Shown here piece after piece: positions 1 through 11,300 of a stretch of 64,000 nt of DNA (its first letter is position 1; each line of letters begins with the position of its first letter). A program made the translations under genes and the position numbers. The notes below the pieces were generated by a model. It saw nothing but the letters and a program-made list of their open reading frames with translations, did no database searches and was not told where the DNA came from. This DNA comes from JACKIC01 sp964392305. Its GTDB lineage: Bacteria > Planctomycetota > UBA1135 > UBA2386. The stretch is taken from contig CAYMPV010000011.1 of the NCBI GenBank assembly GCA_964392305.1, positions 62,001-126,000 on the forward strand, written 5' to 3'.

Positions 1-2433
1 GACAACAACGGATTCTTCCGCATCAACCACGCACCCGCTGGCGAGTGGACCGTGCAGGTCACCGCCAAGCGTCACACCGAAGGCCGGTCGCCAGTCTTCG
101 TCGTGGAAGAAGAGCAGCAGGTCGACCTCGAAGACATCCGTCTCGGGCCTGGCTACGAGATCACCGGCTACGTGCGCGACAGCCGCAGCCAGCCGATCGC
201 GAAAGCCGCCGTGACCCTGCGCAGTCAGAACATGGGCCGCGGCGGCCGCGGCGGCCCTGGTGGAACAGGGGGACCGGGTGGCGGCCAGGGGCGCGGCCCC
301 GGCGGTGGCAACCAGTGGAGCTTCGGCGGCGGTCGCGACCACCGCACGACCACCGACGAACAGGGACGCTTCTTCCTCGAACACTTGCCGGGCGCGCCGA
401 TGTCACTCGACGTCGACGCCGACGGCTTCCTCGACTACGCCCAGGAAGGCATCGACGCGACGCTGGGCCAGACGATCCAGGTGGTGATGCAAGATGGCTT
501 GCGCATCGCCGGCCAGGTCCTCGACGACACCGACAACACGCCGGTGACGATGTTCGCGGCGCGCGCCGTACGCCTGCGTGGACTGCCAGTTCCAGGCATG
601 GAGAACGTCGATTGGGCGGCGATGATGACGAGGATGCGCGACGGCAGCCTCAGCGAAGCCGAGCAGCAACAACTGCGCGCGCAGATGATGTCGATGCGCG
701 AGCAGTTCGGCGGCCAGCAGGGCGGTCGACGCGGCGGCCCTGGGGAACCGGCGGATGCCCAGCAGGGCGGACGCGGCGGGCGCAACGGCGCCAAGCAGGA
801 GAAGCACGCCGATGGCCAATTCGTCCTCACCGGCCTGCAGGAAGGCGTCTACGAGGTCGTGGTGCAGTCGGACGAGCACACGCGTTACCAGTCGCAGGAA
901 GTCGAGCTGCGCTACGGCAGCCCGCCCCCGACACTGACGATCGGCCTCGATCGCGGCGTCTATGTCGCCGGCATCGTGCGCAACGATAACGGCGCGCCGA
1001 TCGCGAACGCCCGCGTGACGCTCCGTCCGAGCAGCCCCACGGACGGCGCGCCGGGCAACAACGCCGGCGCCGGTCAGCGCGGCGGTCGAGGCCAACGCGG
1101 CCAGCGTGGCCAGGCGGGCCAACCCGGCCAACAGCCAGCAACCGCGCCTGACTTCCAAGGCTTGACGCAGCAGTTCACCCAGCAGATGCGCACCTTCCAG
1201 CAGACGCTCGAAGAACGCACCAACGCCGAAGGCGAATTCATCTTCAAGCACGCCACCCGCGGCACCTACAAGGTGACGGCCACGGCCCAAGGTTTCGCCG
1301 ACGCGACCAGCGACCTGCTCACCGTGGACGCCGATCGCTCAGGCGTGGCGCTACAACTCGGCATGCTGGGCAGCATCGCCGGCACAGTGCGCGGCTTTCG
1401 CGCTGGCCAGCAAGCCGACGTGCGCGTCGGCGCGATCGTCATCGGCGACGGCAACGGTGGCGGCATCGGCGCGATGTTCGGCCGCGGACGCGGCAACGGC
1501 GGTCCGTTCCGGACCGCCGACGTCAACGCCGACGGCTCCTACCGGATCGCGGATCTCGAGCCCGGCAACTACCTGGTGCGCAGCTGGATCGGATCGCCGC
1601 AAGAACTGATGCGCGAGCTCGGCCCGCAACTGTTCGACGGATCGCTGCAGGCCGATGTCCAGGTGCGCGGCGGCGAGGAGTCCAAGCTCGACTTGACCCT
1701 GGTGATGCCGCAGCTCGGCATCGTCAACGGCACGGTGATGCTCAACGGCGAACCCGCCAAGGGCATGCAGGTCGAACTGACGCAACAGAGCGGCAACAAC
1801 AACGGCGGCGGCAACACGCCGAACCAGGGCGGTCGCGGCGGTCGCGGCGGCATGATGGGCGGCTTCGGTCGCAACCTGCGCGCGACGGTGGCCAACTCGG
1901 GTCGTTTCGAGATCAAAGACGTGCCCGCGGGACAATACTCACTGCAGGTGCGGGGCGAAGGCCGCCGCGGCGGTCCGCTCCACGAAGAGACGATCACAGT
2001 GCTGGCCGATGCGACCGTCGAACGCCATCTCGCCGTCGTTTCCGCATCGCTCGAGGGCACGCTGGCCGATGACGGCAGCGGCACCGTCGCGGCGCTGCGC
2101 GGCAACGTCACCCTGCTCGCCGGCGTGACCGTGATGCCCGACGACTACGGCGCATGGCGGCGCCAGCCCGGCAACACCACCTACGACGCCCGACTGCAGG
2201 GCGGCAAGTTCAAGTTCGACGCGCTGCGCCCGGACAACTACCTGCTGGTCGTCAACCTGCAGGGCCGCGCGCGCACGTCGCAGAGCGTGGTGGTGCCAGC
2301 GGGAGGCACAACCGTGGTGGTCACACCGGGCAAGGTCCAGGAGGCGGATCCGGCCAACGGCGGAGCTCCGGCCCCACGCGGCGGCGCCCCCCGTGGCAAC
2401 GCGCCCAGTGGCCCGACGCCGGGCAATCGCTGA
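1..2433 (+). CDS. Exported protein with repeated carboxypeptidase-regulatory-like (Ig-like) domains, 5' truncated
   Basis: The reading frame is open from base 1, so the N-terminus (and any signal peptide) lies outside the window; 810 residues are visible. The protein is a string of beta-sandwich repeats of the carboxypeptidase regulatory-like type, recognisable from recurring phrases such as GYVRDSRSQPIAKAAVTLRS, VAGIVRNDNGAPIANARVTL and GTVMLNGEPAKGMQVEL, each followed by a segment ending in GTYKVTA or GQYSLQV. Four Gly/Arg-rich low-complexity inserts interrupt the repeats at about residues 79-102, 238-263, 357-380 and 600-622. The C-terminus is Pro/Gly/Ala-rich. Such repeats usually occur in cell-surface or periplasmic proteins of planctomycetes and acidobacteria; the ligand is unknown. 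Two other genes in this window (at 45.7 and 50.5 kb) have related repeats. Confidence 0.8.
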   Translation, partial: DNNGFFRINHAPAGEWTVQVTAKRHTEGRSPVFVVEEEQQVDLEDIRLGPGYEITGYVRDSRSQPIAKAAVTLRSQNMGRGGRGGPGGTGGPGGGQGRGPGGGNQWSFGGGRDHRTTTDEQGRFFLEHLPGAPMSLDVDADGFLDYAQEGIDATLGQTIQVVMQDGLRIAGQVLDDTDNTPVTMFAARAVRLRGLPVPGMENVDWAAMMTRMRDGSLSEAEQQQLRAQMMSMREQFGGQQGGRRGGPGEPADAQQGGRGGRNGAKQEKHADGQFVLTGLQEGVYEVVVQSDEHTRYQSQEVELRYGSPPPTLTIGLDRGVYVAGIVRNDNGAPIANARVTLRPSSPTDGAPGNNAGAGQRGGRGQRGQRGQAGQPGQQPATAPDFQGLTQQFTQQMRTFQQTLEERTNAEGEFIFKHATRGTYKVTATAQGFADATSDLLTVDADRSGVALQLGMLGSIAGTVRGFRAGQQADVRVGAIVIGDGNGGGIGAMFGRGRGNGGPFRTADVNADGSYRIADLEPGNYLVRSWIGSPQELMRELGPQLFDGSLQADVQVRGGEESKLDLTLVMPQLGIVNGTVMLNGEPAKGMQVELTQQSGNNNGGGNTPNQGGRGGRGGMMGGFGRNLRATVANSGRFEIKDVPAGQYSLQVRGEGRRGGPLHEETITVLADATVERHLAVVSASLEGTLADDGSGTVAALRGNVTLLAGVTVMPDDYGAWRRQPGNTTYDARLQGGKFKFDALRPDNYLLVVNLQGRARTSQSVVVPAGGTTVVVTPGKVQEADPANGGAPAPRGGAPRGNAPSGPTPGNR

Positions 2434-2466
2434 TGCTTCGCGGAACCCGCCACACGAGGTGATGCT

Positions 2467-2485
2467 GCTGGAGACCGTCTCCAGC
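2467..2485. repeat. Perfect 8-bp inverted repeat between two genes
   Basis: GCTGGAGA and TCTCCAGC are separated by CCG, 33 bases after the stop of the first gene. There is no T-tract, so it could be an operator or an RNA hairpin rather than a classical terminator. A -10-like TACACT follows at 2489-2494. Confidence 0.5.
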
Positions 2486-2600
2486 GGCTACACTGCTGCG
2501 CCAGTTCCGGAGCCCAACGATCCGCACCTTCATCGCCATCCTGACCGCGCTGATCGCCGCCGCCGGCCTGAGCCTCGCGGCCTACAGTTATCTGCTGGCG

Positions 2601-3323
2601 GTGCAGCGCGGCCCCCTGCGAGCGGCGACCGTGGACCCCCTGGGAGAGCAACCACCACCCCTGGCGCTCCCCGAACGTCTGCCTGCGCGCCGCGACCTCA
2701 ACGAGCCGGTCGCTGCTGCCGGCTCGCGCCCCCTTACTGCGACCGAAGACCTCACCGTGATCGTCGCCGGCATCGACGAGGCACGGCGCGGACAGCTCGG
2801 CATCGCGACCTTCGCTTCGATCACCGGCGCGGACTTCGTCTGGACCCCGCTCACCGCCGGCGACGTCGCGGCTGACGGCACGATCACGGTTCGTTGTGTG
2901 ACGCCGGCTCGGGTCGACCTGGAGATCACTCTGGCCAGCGCCCCGGAGCACGCACGTCACGCCTACTTCGCGCGCCGACAACTTCCGGCTGCAATGCGGC
3001 GAGCTGACTCAGCGCCGAGCGTTGCGCTGGCAGCAGCCATCGAGGAAGTGACCTTCGAACTGCCCGAGTCGCCACTGGGCCAGGCCTGTCGCGGCCCGTG
3101 GCGCCTGTCGCGCGTCGACGACCCACGCTGGCTCCCACAACAGCTCGCCTCGACGGGCATCTATCTGTCCGGAGAACAGCCGTCGACGCTGACCCTGGGG
3201 GAAGGCAGCTATCAACTCCAGGACCCGCTGGAGCCGTCCCGGCAACAGGAGTTCAGGGTGCCCGGCTCAGCGCGAGTCGTTCTCAGCGCGGAGCTCGCAG
3301 CGCCTCGAACTGTCCCGCGTTGA
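2601..3323 (+). CDS. Hypothetical protein, probably N-terminally membrane-anchored
   Basis: The first canonical start (GTG) gives 240 residues, but the same frame stays open back to the stop at 2460. Between 2520 and 2600 it encodes a convincing transmembrane segment (TFIAILTALIAAAGLSLAAY). No ATG, GTG or TTG lies upstream in frame; the only near-cognate candidates are CTG at 2493 or 2496. The true protein therefore probably begins around 2496 with a cytoplasmic RQFRSPTIR stretch, one TM helix and an external domain. The external part contains two beta-rich segments (around TEDLTVIVAGID and QQEFRVPGSARVVL) suggesting Ig-like folds. The family was not recognised. Its 3' end overlaps the convergent DUF1444 gene by 41 bases. 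Confidence 0.6.
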   Translation: MQRGPLRAATVDPLGEQPPPLALPERLPARRDLNEPVAAAGSRPLTATEDLTVIVAGIDEARRGQLGIATFASITGADFVWTPLTAGDVAADGTITVRCVTPARVDLEITLASAPEHARHAYFARRQLPAAMRRADSAPSVALAAAIEEVTFELPESPLGQACRGPWRLSRVDDPRWLPQQLASTGIYLSGEQPSTLTLGEGSYQLQDPLEPSRQQEFRVPGSARVVLSAELAAPRTVPR

Positions 3324-4149
3324 GGCGCCAGACCTGCCCCGAGACCGGGTGCGCGGCCTTGCTGGCGATGGCTTGGGTGGTCGCCATCAACTGCTCGAGG
3401 TTCTGCCCTTCTTCGGTACCGACCCACAGCGTGTCACGGTCCGGCATGGCGACGAGGAGATCGCCAGCCTGCCTCAGCAGCAGCACACGAGCGGCGTCGT
3501 AGCCGTCCTGGGTCTGCAGCACCAACGGTCCGCGTCGCACCGATTCGGTGCCGAGCCCGAGGTCGCCGAGCCGAGCGAGGTTGGCGACCGCGAGATTGTG
3601 CACATCGACCTCGGTCTTGCGCCAACTGCGCAGATGCGCGCGACACACGAACACCATGCTCATCTGGTCATCGAGCACGTAGACCGTCACCAGTTCCTCG
3701 TTGAGCCTGGTGTAGACGAGTCCCGAGTCGCCGAAGCAGCCCTGGGTCTGCAGCCATGCGTGGCTGCGGATCTGCGGCAACAACAACGGTGCGGCGGCGG
3801 CGAAGTCTCGGTCCCCGACTCGATCGAGCCCCACCTCACGCACGTCCTCGAGCAGGCGCTTCACCATCGACGCGAACGCATCGGGGAACGCCTGGTAGTG
3901 GCGATAGGCATCATGCAGCGAGATCGGCGTCTCCTGACCGTCGACCCTGAGCAGGCAGGCGAACCGGTCCGGCAGGACACCGAGGAACTCCACGTCGCGA
4001 CAGGCGCGCGCGATCTCGGTCTCGAGCTTGAGCACGAAGGCCATGACTTCGGCCGGATACCTGGGCCGGCGCCGATCGAAGCGCCGATGCAGCCAGGCGA
4101 CGACCAAAGCCGCGCCAGCCCAACCCGCTAGACCCCAGAGCCACCACAT
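3283..4149 (-). CDS. DUF1444 (YtpQ-like) family protein with N-terminal membrane anchor
   Basis: With the start chosen at 4149 the protein has 288 residues and opens with one hydrophobic segment (MWWLWGLAGWAGAALVVAWL) followed by an Arg-rich stop-transfer stretch. ATG codons at 4176 and further upstream are also in frame. The body resembles DUF1444 proteins: a region on acceptance of a short peptide-like input (LPDRFACLLRVDGQE), then RSHAWLQTQGCFGDSGLVYT, LVTVYVLDDQMSMVFV and a C-terminal VAMPDRDTLWVG segment. The family is widespread but has no firm biochemical role. The anchor is unlike the soluble Bacillus YtpQ. The gene converges with, and overlaps, its neighbour at 3283-3323. Confidence 0.6.
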   Translation of the reverse strand: MWWLWGLAGWAGAALVVAWLHRRFDRRRPRYPAEVMAFVLKLETEIARACRDVEFLGVLPDRFACLLRVDGQETPISLHDAYRHYQAFPDAFASMVKRLLEDVREVGLDRVGDRDFAAAAPLLLPQIRSHAWLQTQGCFGDSGLVYTRLNEELVTVYVLDDQMSMVFVCRAHLRSWRKTEVDVHNLAVANLARLGDLGLGTESVRRGPLVLQTQDGYDAARVLLLRQAGDLLVAMPDRDTLWVGTEEGQNLEQLMATTQAIASKAAHPVSGQVWRLNAGQFEALRAPR

Positions 4150-4233
4150 GCCCGCCCCTATCGGCCGGGGGGACATGCCGCCCGCAGCGGCTTGGGGGCG
4201 AATCAGCCGGATTTCCGGCTTGGCCGATGCCGC

Positions 4234-4257
4234 GGCCAGTGGCACGGCCAGTGGCAC
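4234..4257. repeat. 12-bp tandem direct repeat
   Basis: GGCCAGTGGCAC occurs twice head to tail, followed by a third GGCC. It lies in the DUF1444/FHA intergenic region and could be a regulator-binding site or a replication-slippage product. Confidence 0.6.
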
Positions 4258-4460
4258 GGCCCGCAGCCTCGCAAGAACCACCCAGGGGAACCGCCACAGG
4301 GATCGCCCGCCGACGTAACTCGACTACCCACTTCCAACTGCGCGCGAAGAGTAACTGCGGAACCGAGGTGGTCAAGGTGCGCAGTTCGGAATCCGATTTC
4401 TCGTCAAGCTCCTTGCCAACCATCTCCGGTTCCCGGAGGATCCGCGCGCCCGGAGATTCT

Positions 4461-4468
4461 AAGAGGAG
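4461..4468 (+). promoter_or_regulatory. Ribosome-binding site fixing the FHA gene start
   Basis: AAGAGGAG lies 4 bases before the ATG at 4473. It is one of the few strong Shine-Dalgarno sites in the window and argues against the longer upstream reading frame. Confidence 0.75.
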
Positions 4469-4472
4469 CTAC

Positions 4473-6248
4473 ATGGATCGTTTACAAGAGAGGGACCGGA
4501 CCAGCTTCCGACTGCTGGTGTTCGGCAATGGTTCCGTCCGCACGATCCCCCTGCAAGGCGAACGCTGGGTTCTCGGCCGCGCCGACGACTGCACGATCAC
4601 CCTGCGGGACCCCACGGTCAGTCGCCGACACCTGCTGCTGGAGCGCTCTGGCGACACCTTCCGGTTCCGCGATCTTGGCGGCAGCAACCCGGTCCTCCTG
4701 GACAACATGCCGCGCACCGACGGCGTGCTCGAAGTCGGCCAGACCCTGGTCATCGGCCTCAGCCGCATCACCCTCGAACAACGCAACGCGCCAGCCCAGG
4801 TCGTGGCCGCGTCGGGCGCGACCGTGGTCCTGTCGCGCGAAGTCATCGACGACGAGTTGCATCTCCCGACCTCGGGCAACACCTACCTCACGGCGGCCCG
4901 TCGCGTGCTCGAACGCATCGAGTGGACCTTCGCCGATCTCGGCGAACTCAGCGACGCCGCCGAGCCGCTGATCGAACTGGCGATCAACCTGACCGGTCGG
5001 CGCCGCGGCGTGCTCGCGCGACTGCACGCCGAAGATGGCGTCGAGATCCTGGCGACGCTCGACGCACTGGGGCCCTGCGAGGAGATCCGGCTGCCCGAAC
5101 AGGTCCTGCGCGAAGCCCGGCAACTCGGCCGACCCAATCTAGTCACCACGCAGGATCGCGACCGCGTCGTCGATCGCCTCGTGGTGCCGCTGGGCGCCGG
5201 CCCCGATGGCGTGCTCGTGCTCGAAGAACCGATGGCCGACGCCCCCACCGGCCAGGAACTGCTGCGCCTGGGCCGCATCCTGGGCCGCGTCATCTGGCAT
5301 CGCCTGCAAGAGGCACAAGAACGCTTGCGACTTCGCGACGAAGTGCAACGGCTACGCTTCCACGGTACGGCTGCACACCATGCGCTGCTCGCCAGCACGC
5401 GCCTGCACGAAGTGCGGCAACGCGCCCGCGAACTGGCCAACACCGAACGCGTCATCCTGTTCGTCGGTGAGCCGGGCACCGAACGCGAAGAGCTCGCCCA
5501 CTACACCCACGTCGAGGGCACGCGCGCCAAGGGACCGTTCGTGACGCTCGCCCTGGCCTCCCTCGACGAGAGCAACCACGAATCCGAACTGTTCGGTAAC
5601 GCGGACTACCCTGGCGCCGTCCGCGCGGCACAAGGGGGATCGTTGTTCTTGGACGACATCGACCACCTCTCGCCCATGCTGCAGGCACGACTGCTCGAAT
5701 CCCTGCAGCCCGCCGCCGACAGCCCCAACAACACCGGCACGAGGCTGGTCGTCGCCGCCAACAAGGCGCCTGACGAGGACCCCGATCAGTGGGCGGCCAG
5801 CCTGCGCGAGCGCGTGACGCTGTACACGCTGCACATCCCGCCGCTGCGCAGCGACGCACGCGACATCCTGGCCTTGGCCGAACTCTTCCTTTCGGACCTC
5901 GGACCGACTCGCGACGGCTCGCCGCGACTGCTCAGCGAGCGCACCAAGCGCATCCTGACCGGCCACGACTGGCCGCAGAACGTGCGCGAGCTTCGCCAGG
6001 TGCTCGAGGTGGCCGCCGCTCGCGCCGGCAAGCAGCCGATCGCGCCGCGCCACCTGCCGGACAGCCTCGCCGAACCGAACTCGCAGCCCGCCGCGCCCGA
6101 GATCGCCACCCTCGAGCAGGTCGAGGCCGAACACATCCGCGAAGTGCTGCAGCGGGTCGGCGGCAATCGGGCCAAGGCCGCGCAGGTGCTGGGCATCGCC
6201 GCCTCGACGCTCTACGAGAAGCTCAAGCGCTACGCGATCGAAGAGTGA
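4473..6248 (+). CDS. FHA domain protein with degenerate sigma54-activator AAA+ domain and Fis-type HTH
   Basis: The 591-residue protein has an FHA domain (about 12-100, with GR at 35-36 and SRRH at 50-53), a GAF-like region (about 140-260), an NtrC-family AAA+ region (about 305-520) and a C-terminal Fis-type helix-turn-helix (about 550-590, GGNRAKAAQVLGIAASTLYE). The AAA+ region keeps the ELFG, LFLDDIDHL (Walker B), HIPPLR and WPQNVREL landmarks of sigma54 activators. However, the Walker A is GEPGTERE instead of GESGTGKE, and the GAFTGA loop is absent (ELFGNADYPGAVRAA). It therefore probably neither hydrolyses ATP normally nor remodels sigma54 polymerase. FHA domains bind phosphothreonine, so it may be a phospho-regulated DNA-binding protein. 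The partner kinase is not in the window. Confidence 0.85.
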   Translation: MDRLQERDRTSFRLLVFGNGSVRTIPLQGERWVLGRADDCTITLRDPTVSRRHLLLERSGDTFRFRDLGGSNPVLLDNMPRTDGVLEVGQTLVIGLSRITLEQRNAPAQVVAASGATVVLSREVIDDELHLPTSGNTYLTAARRVLERIEWTFADLGELSDAAEPLIELAINLTGRRRGVLARLHAEDGVEILATLDALGPCEEIRLPEQVLREARQLGRPNLVTTQDRDRVVDRLVVPLGAGPDGVLVLEEPMADAPTGQELLRLGRILGRVIWHRLQEAQERLRLRDEVQRLRFHGTAAHHALLASTRLHEVRQRARELANTERVILFVGEPGTEREELAHYTHVEGTRAKGPFVTLALASLDESNHESELFGNADYPGAVRAAQGGSLFLDDIDHLSPMLQARLLESLQPAADSPNNTGTRLVVAANKAPDEDPDQWAASLRERVTLYTLHIPPLRSDARDILALAELFLSDLGPTRDGSPRLLSERTKRILTGHDWPQNVRELRQVLEVAAARAGKQPIAPRHLPDSLAEPNSQPAAPEIATLEQVEAEHIREVLQRVGGNRAKAAQVLGIAASTLYEKLKRYAIEE

Positions 6249-6258
6249 GGCGGCGCCC

Positions 6259-6270
6259 GCCTGCGCAGGC
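6259..6270. repeat. 12-bp perfect palindrome after FHA gene
   Basis: GCCTGCGCAGGC lies 10 bases after the FHA stop codon and 56 bases before the cysteine desulfurase start. It could be a weak terminator stem without T-tract or an operator. Confidence 0.35.
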
Positions 6271-6326
6271 TGGCTCCGCTTGCAGCCATCGTTCATGATG
6301 TTCGGCCCTTCCTGCCCCGCGACCTC

Positions 6327-7546
6327 ATGACCGACCGGCGCCGCATCTACCTCGACAACGCCGCCACGACCCGACCGCTGCCGGCGGTCGTGGACGCCAT
6401 GGCAGACACCCAGCTCGACTGCTTCGGCAATCCGAGCAGCGCCCACGCCTTCGGCGCGCCGGCGAAGAAGGCACTCGAAGACGCCCGCGACTTCCTGCGC
6501 GGCACGCTCGGCGCGGCCAGGCTGGTATTCACGTCGGGTGGCAGCGAGGCAGACTACCTGGGCATCGTTGGCAGCGCTGCAACCCGCTCGCCCGGACGCG
6601 TGCTGATGGCCGCCAGCGATCACCCCGCGCTGCTGGCGACCACGCAGCTGTCGTCGCGCTTCCGCCACCACACGACCGTGTTGCCGGTCACGCCGCACGG
6701 CGACCTCGCGCCCGAGACGTTGTTCGACGCGCTCGGCAACGACGTGCGCACGGTCGCGTTGATGTACGGCCACAACGAGCTGGGCACGCTCTGCAAGCTG
6801 CACGAACTGGTCGAACTGGTGCGGCGCACGGCGCCCGCGGCGCACGTGCACGTCGACCTGGTGCAGACCTACGGCAAACTGCCGTTCGACATGGACGAGT
6901 TCGACGTCGACTCGGTCGCCGTCTCCGGGCACAAGTTCCACGGCCCGCGCGGCGCAGGCTTCCTGGCGCTGGCCAACGACGCCGCGGTCGCGCCGCTGCA
7001 GCTCGCCGGCGGCCAGGAAGGCGGCTTGCGCGGCGGCACCGAGAACGTCGCTGCGGCGGTCGGCATGGCGGTCGCGGCCGAGCACATGTTCACCTACCAA
7101 CGCGGCACGGCCGAACTCACCGCGGCGCTGGCCGAACGTGTCTTCGACGCAGTGCTCGAGGTCCTGCCGACCGCCGAACGCCTCGGCCACCCCGAACGCC
7201 GACTGCCACACATCCTGTCGCTGCGGCTGCCCGAGGTCGTCGGCCAGACCCTGCTCGAACGCTGCGATGCGCGGGGCCTGGCGTTCTCGACCGGCTCGGC
7301 GTGCCACTCCGGCGGTGACGCCGAAAGCCGGCCGAAGAAGCCGCGCAAAGACAACGACAAGCCCGACAACCACGTGCTCGCGGCGATCGGCTTCGACGCC
7401 AGGACCGCGCGTGAAGTCGTGCGCCTGTCGTTCTGCGGCGAGACCACCATCGACGACGCCGACGACGCCGCCGACATCCTGTGCGCCGAGATCGAACGGC
7501 TGCTCGCGGCGGCGCCGCGGCGCAGCAGCGGAGCGCCGACGCGCTG

Positions 7547-7547
<1 letters not shown>
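6327..7547 (+). CDS. Cysteine desulfurase (NifS/IscS-like)
   Basis: This 406-residue PLP enzyme of aminotransferase class V removes sulfur from cysteine and passes it as persulfide to Fe-S cluster or tRNA thiolation pathways. The N-terminal IYLDNAATT motif is present. The PLP lysine is K203 in SGHKFHGP, the phosphate-binding region is TSGGSEAD (about 69-76), and the active cysteine is C326 in STGSACHSGG. A Lys/Arg/Asp-rich insert (about 331-350) follows the active cysteine, where group I IscS enzymes have a longer mobile loop. No IscU or IscR gene is adjacent. The stop codon overlaps the mutS start by one base, implying translational coupling with DNA mismatch repair. Confidence 0.9.
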
Positions 7548-10141
<2,594 letters not shown>

Positions 10142-10162
10142 CTCGGGGCCGCCGCGTGCCGA

Positions 10163-10168
10163 TAGATT
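10163..10168 (+). promoter_or_regulatory. Possible -10 element for a leaderless GNAT transcript
   Basis: TAGATT lies only 7 bases before the ATG of the acetyltransferase gene, and no Shine-Dalgarno site precedes that ATG. No convincing -35 hexamer was found, so this is tentative. Confidence 0.3.
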
Positions 10169-10175
10169 CGGTCCG

Positions 10176-11174
10176 ATGACCGGCCCGATCACCCTGCGCC
10201 CCTACCAGCCCGGCGACGAGACCGCGCTGCTCGCCGGACACAACCGCATCTTCGGCACCGAGCGCTCGCTGGCTCACTGGCAGTGGAAGTTCCGCGACAA
10301 CCCGACCGGGCTGATCCACACCATGCTCGCCGTGCACGAGGACGACGGCATTGTCGGCGCCTACGTGACGATGCCGGCGCGGGTGCGCGTCGATGGCAAC
10401 GAGGTAATCGCGGGGCAGTGCGTCGATCTGTGGGTGTTGCCCGAACATCGCCGCGCCGGCCCACGACCGGGCTTGTTCGTCAACATGGCGCTGGCCCACT
10501 ACGAGCAGTGGGGCGGCAAGGGCGAGGGCCAGAACGCGTTCCACTACGGCTGGCCGATCGCGACCTGGCGTATCGGTCAGCGTTACCTCAAGTACGAGAT
10601 GGTGCGCGACTGGGACTTCCTGTTCCGGCAGGTGCCCGAAGGCGGCCTGCCGCCGCGCGCCGTGCCCACCGACTTGCAGGTGCGCCAGGTGCACCGCTTC
10701 GATGCCGACACCGACGCGCTGTGGACGCGTCTGCAGGACGCCAGCCGGCTGGCGATCGTCCGTGATGCGAAGTACCTGAACTGGCGTTTCGCCGACGCCC
10801 ACGACGTGGCCTACGAGCTGTGGGAATGCCGCGAACGCGGCACCGGCAACCTGCGCGGCGTCGCGGTGACCACGCAGCGCGACTTCCTGTTCCCGAGGAC
10901 TTCGTTCCTCGTCGACTGGTTGGTGCCCGGCGACGACTTCGACGCGACGGTGGCGCTGCTCGCCACCGCCGAAGAACGCGCCAACGCGCTCGGCTCCCAG
11001 GTGCTCTCGACGTTGTTCCAGCACCTCGACCCGCGCTTCCTGCTGTTCCAGCGCCTGGGCTTCTCGGTCTACGGCACCAGCTACTTCCAGGTCGTGATCC
11101 CGTTCACGATGGACGACACGCTGTTCTTCAAGGACCACTGGTACCACACGCTCGGCGACTCCGACCTCGTGTAG
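10176..11174 (+). CDS. GNAT-fold N-acetyltransferase family protein
   Basis: The 332-residue protein opens with ITLRPYQPGDETALLAGHNRIF, a classic first strand and helix of the GNAT fold. It continues with a strand pair (MLAVHEDDGIVGAYVTMPAR) and the acyl-CoA-binding segment (QCVDLWVLPEHRRAGPRPGL), where the usual Q/RxxGxG/A loop is degenerate. The C-terminal half (about 190-332) resembles a second GNAT-like or sterol-carrier-like lobe seen in larger acetyltransferases. The substrate cannot be read from the sequence. It lies downstream of mutS on the same strand but probably has its own promoter. The start at 10176 is the first ATG giving the conserved N-terminus. It converges on the Lpt operon with 9 bases between stops. 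Confidence 0.75.
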   Translation: MTGPITLRPYQPGDETALLAGHNRIFGTERSLAHWQWKFRDNPTGLIHTMLAVHEDDGIVGAYVTMPARVRVDGNEVIAGQCVDLWVLPEHRRAGPRPGLFVNMALAHYEQWGGKGEGQNAFHYGWPIATWRIGQRYLKYEMVRDWDFLFRQVPEGGLPPRAVPTDLQVRQVHRFDADTDALWTRLQDASRLAIVRDAKYLNWRFADAHDVAYELWECRERGTGNLRGVAVTTQRDFLFPRTSFLVDWLVPGDDFDATVALLATAEERANALGSQVLSTLFQHLDPRFLLFQRLGFSVYGTSYFQVVIPFTMDDTLFFKDHWYHTLGDSDLV

Positions 11175-11183
11175 GCCGGCGCC

Positions 11184-11300
11184 TCAGGAAACGCGGCGCG
11201 GGCCCTGCAGGATGAACAGCGCCGCGGCGCCGACGATCACGATCAGCACGGCCAGGATGATCCAGCCGGGAAACCGCCGCTCTGGCTGCGATGTGCTCAT
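11184..11300 (-). CDS. 38-residue single-TM microprotein coupled to lptG
   Basis: The start codon overlaps the lptG stop (ATGA), so translation is probably coupled. The protein has a short basic N-terminus (SQPERRFPGW), one 20-residue hydrophobic helix (IILAVLIVIVGAAALFILQG) and a PRRVS tail. No family was recognised. Its location suggests a small inner-membrane partner of the LptFG complex, but that is inference. It could also be a non-functional short frame, although the coupling, charge distribution and clean TM make a real gene likely. Confidence 0.55.
   Translation of the reverse strand: MSTSQPERRFPGWIILAVLIVIVGAAALFILQGPRRVS

Larger units (their letters stand above)
4150..4472. other. 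Divergent intergenic region, 323 bp
   Basis: The region separates the leftward DUF1444 gene from the rightward FHA gene. It holds a 12-bp direct repeat at 4234-4257 and, near the FHA start, TCTCCGG and CCGGAGA arms around 4424-4457 that could form a 5'-UTR hairpin just before the ribosome-binding site. No clear sigma70 hexamer pair or additional gene was seen. Confidence 0.4.

Noticed and set aside
1066..1140. Repetitive sequence looking like a short tandem or CRISPR-type array
   Set aside because: It is in-frame Gly/Arg/Gln codon repetition inside a coding region, with irregular units and no spacers.
4234..4267. Sigma54-like TGGCAC repeats near the FHA gene
   Set aside because: TGGCAC occurs twice, but no TTGC -12 element follows with correct spacing, and the site is over 200 bases from the start.
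5352..7373. Long 673-residue minus-strand open frame
   Set aside because: It lies antisense to the FHA and cysteine-desulfurase genes, whose motifs are convincing; such shadows are common in GC-rich DNA and its translation is Arg/Val/Ala-rich without recognisable motifs.
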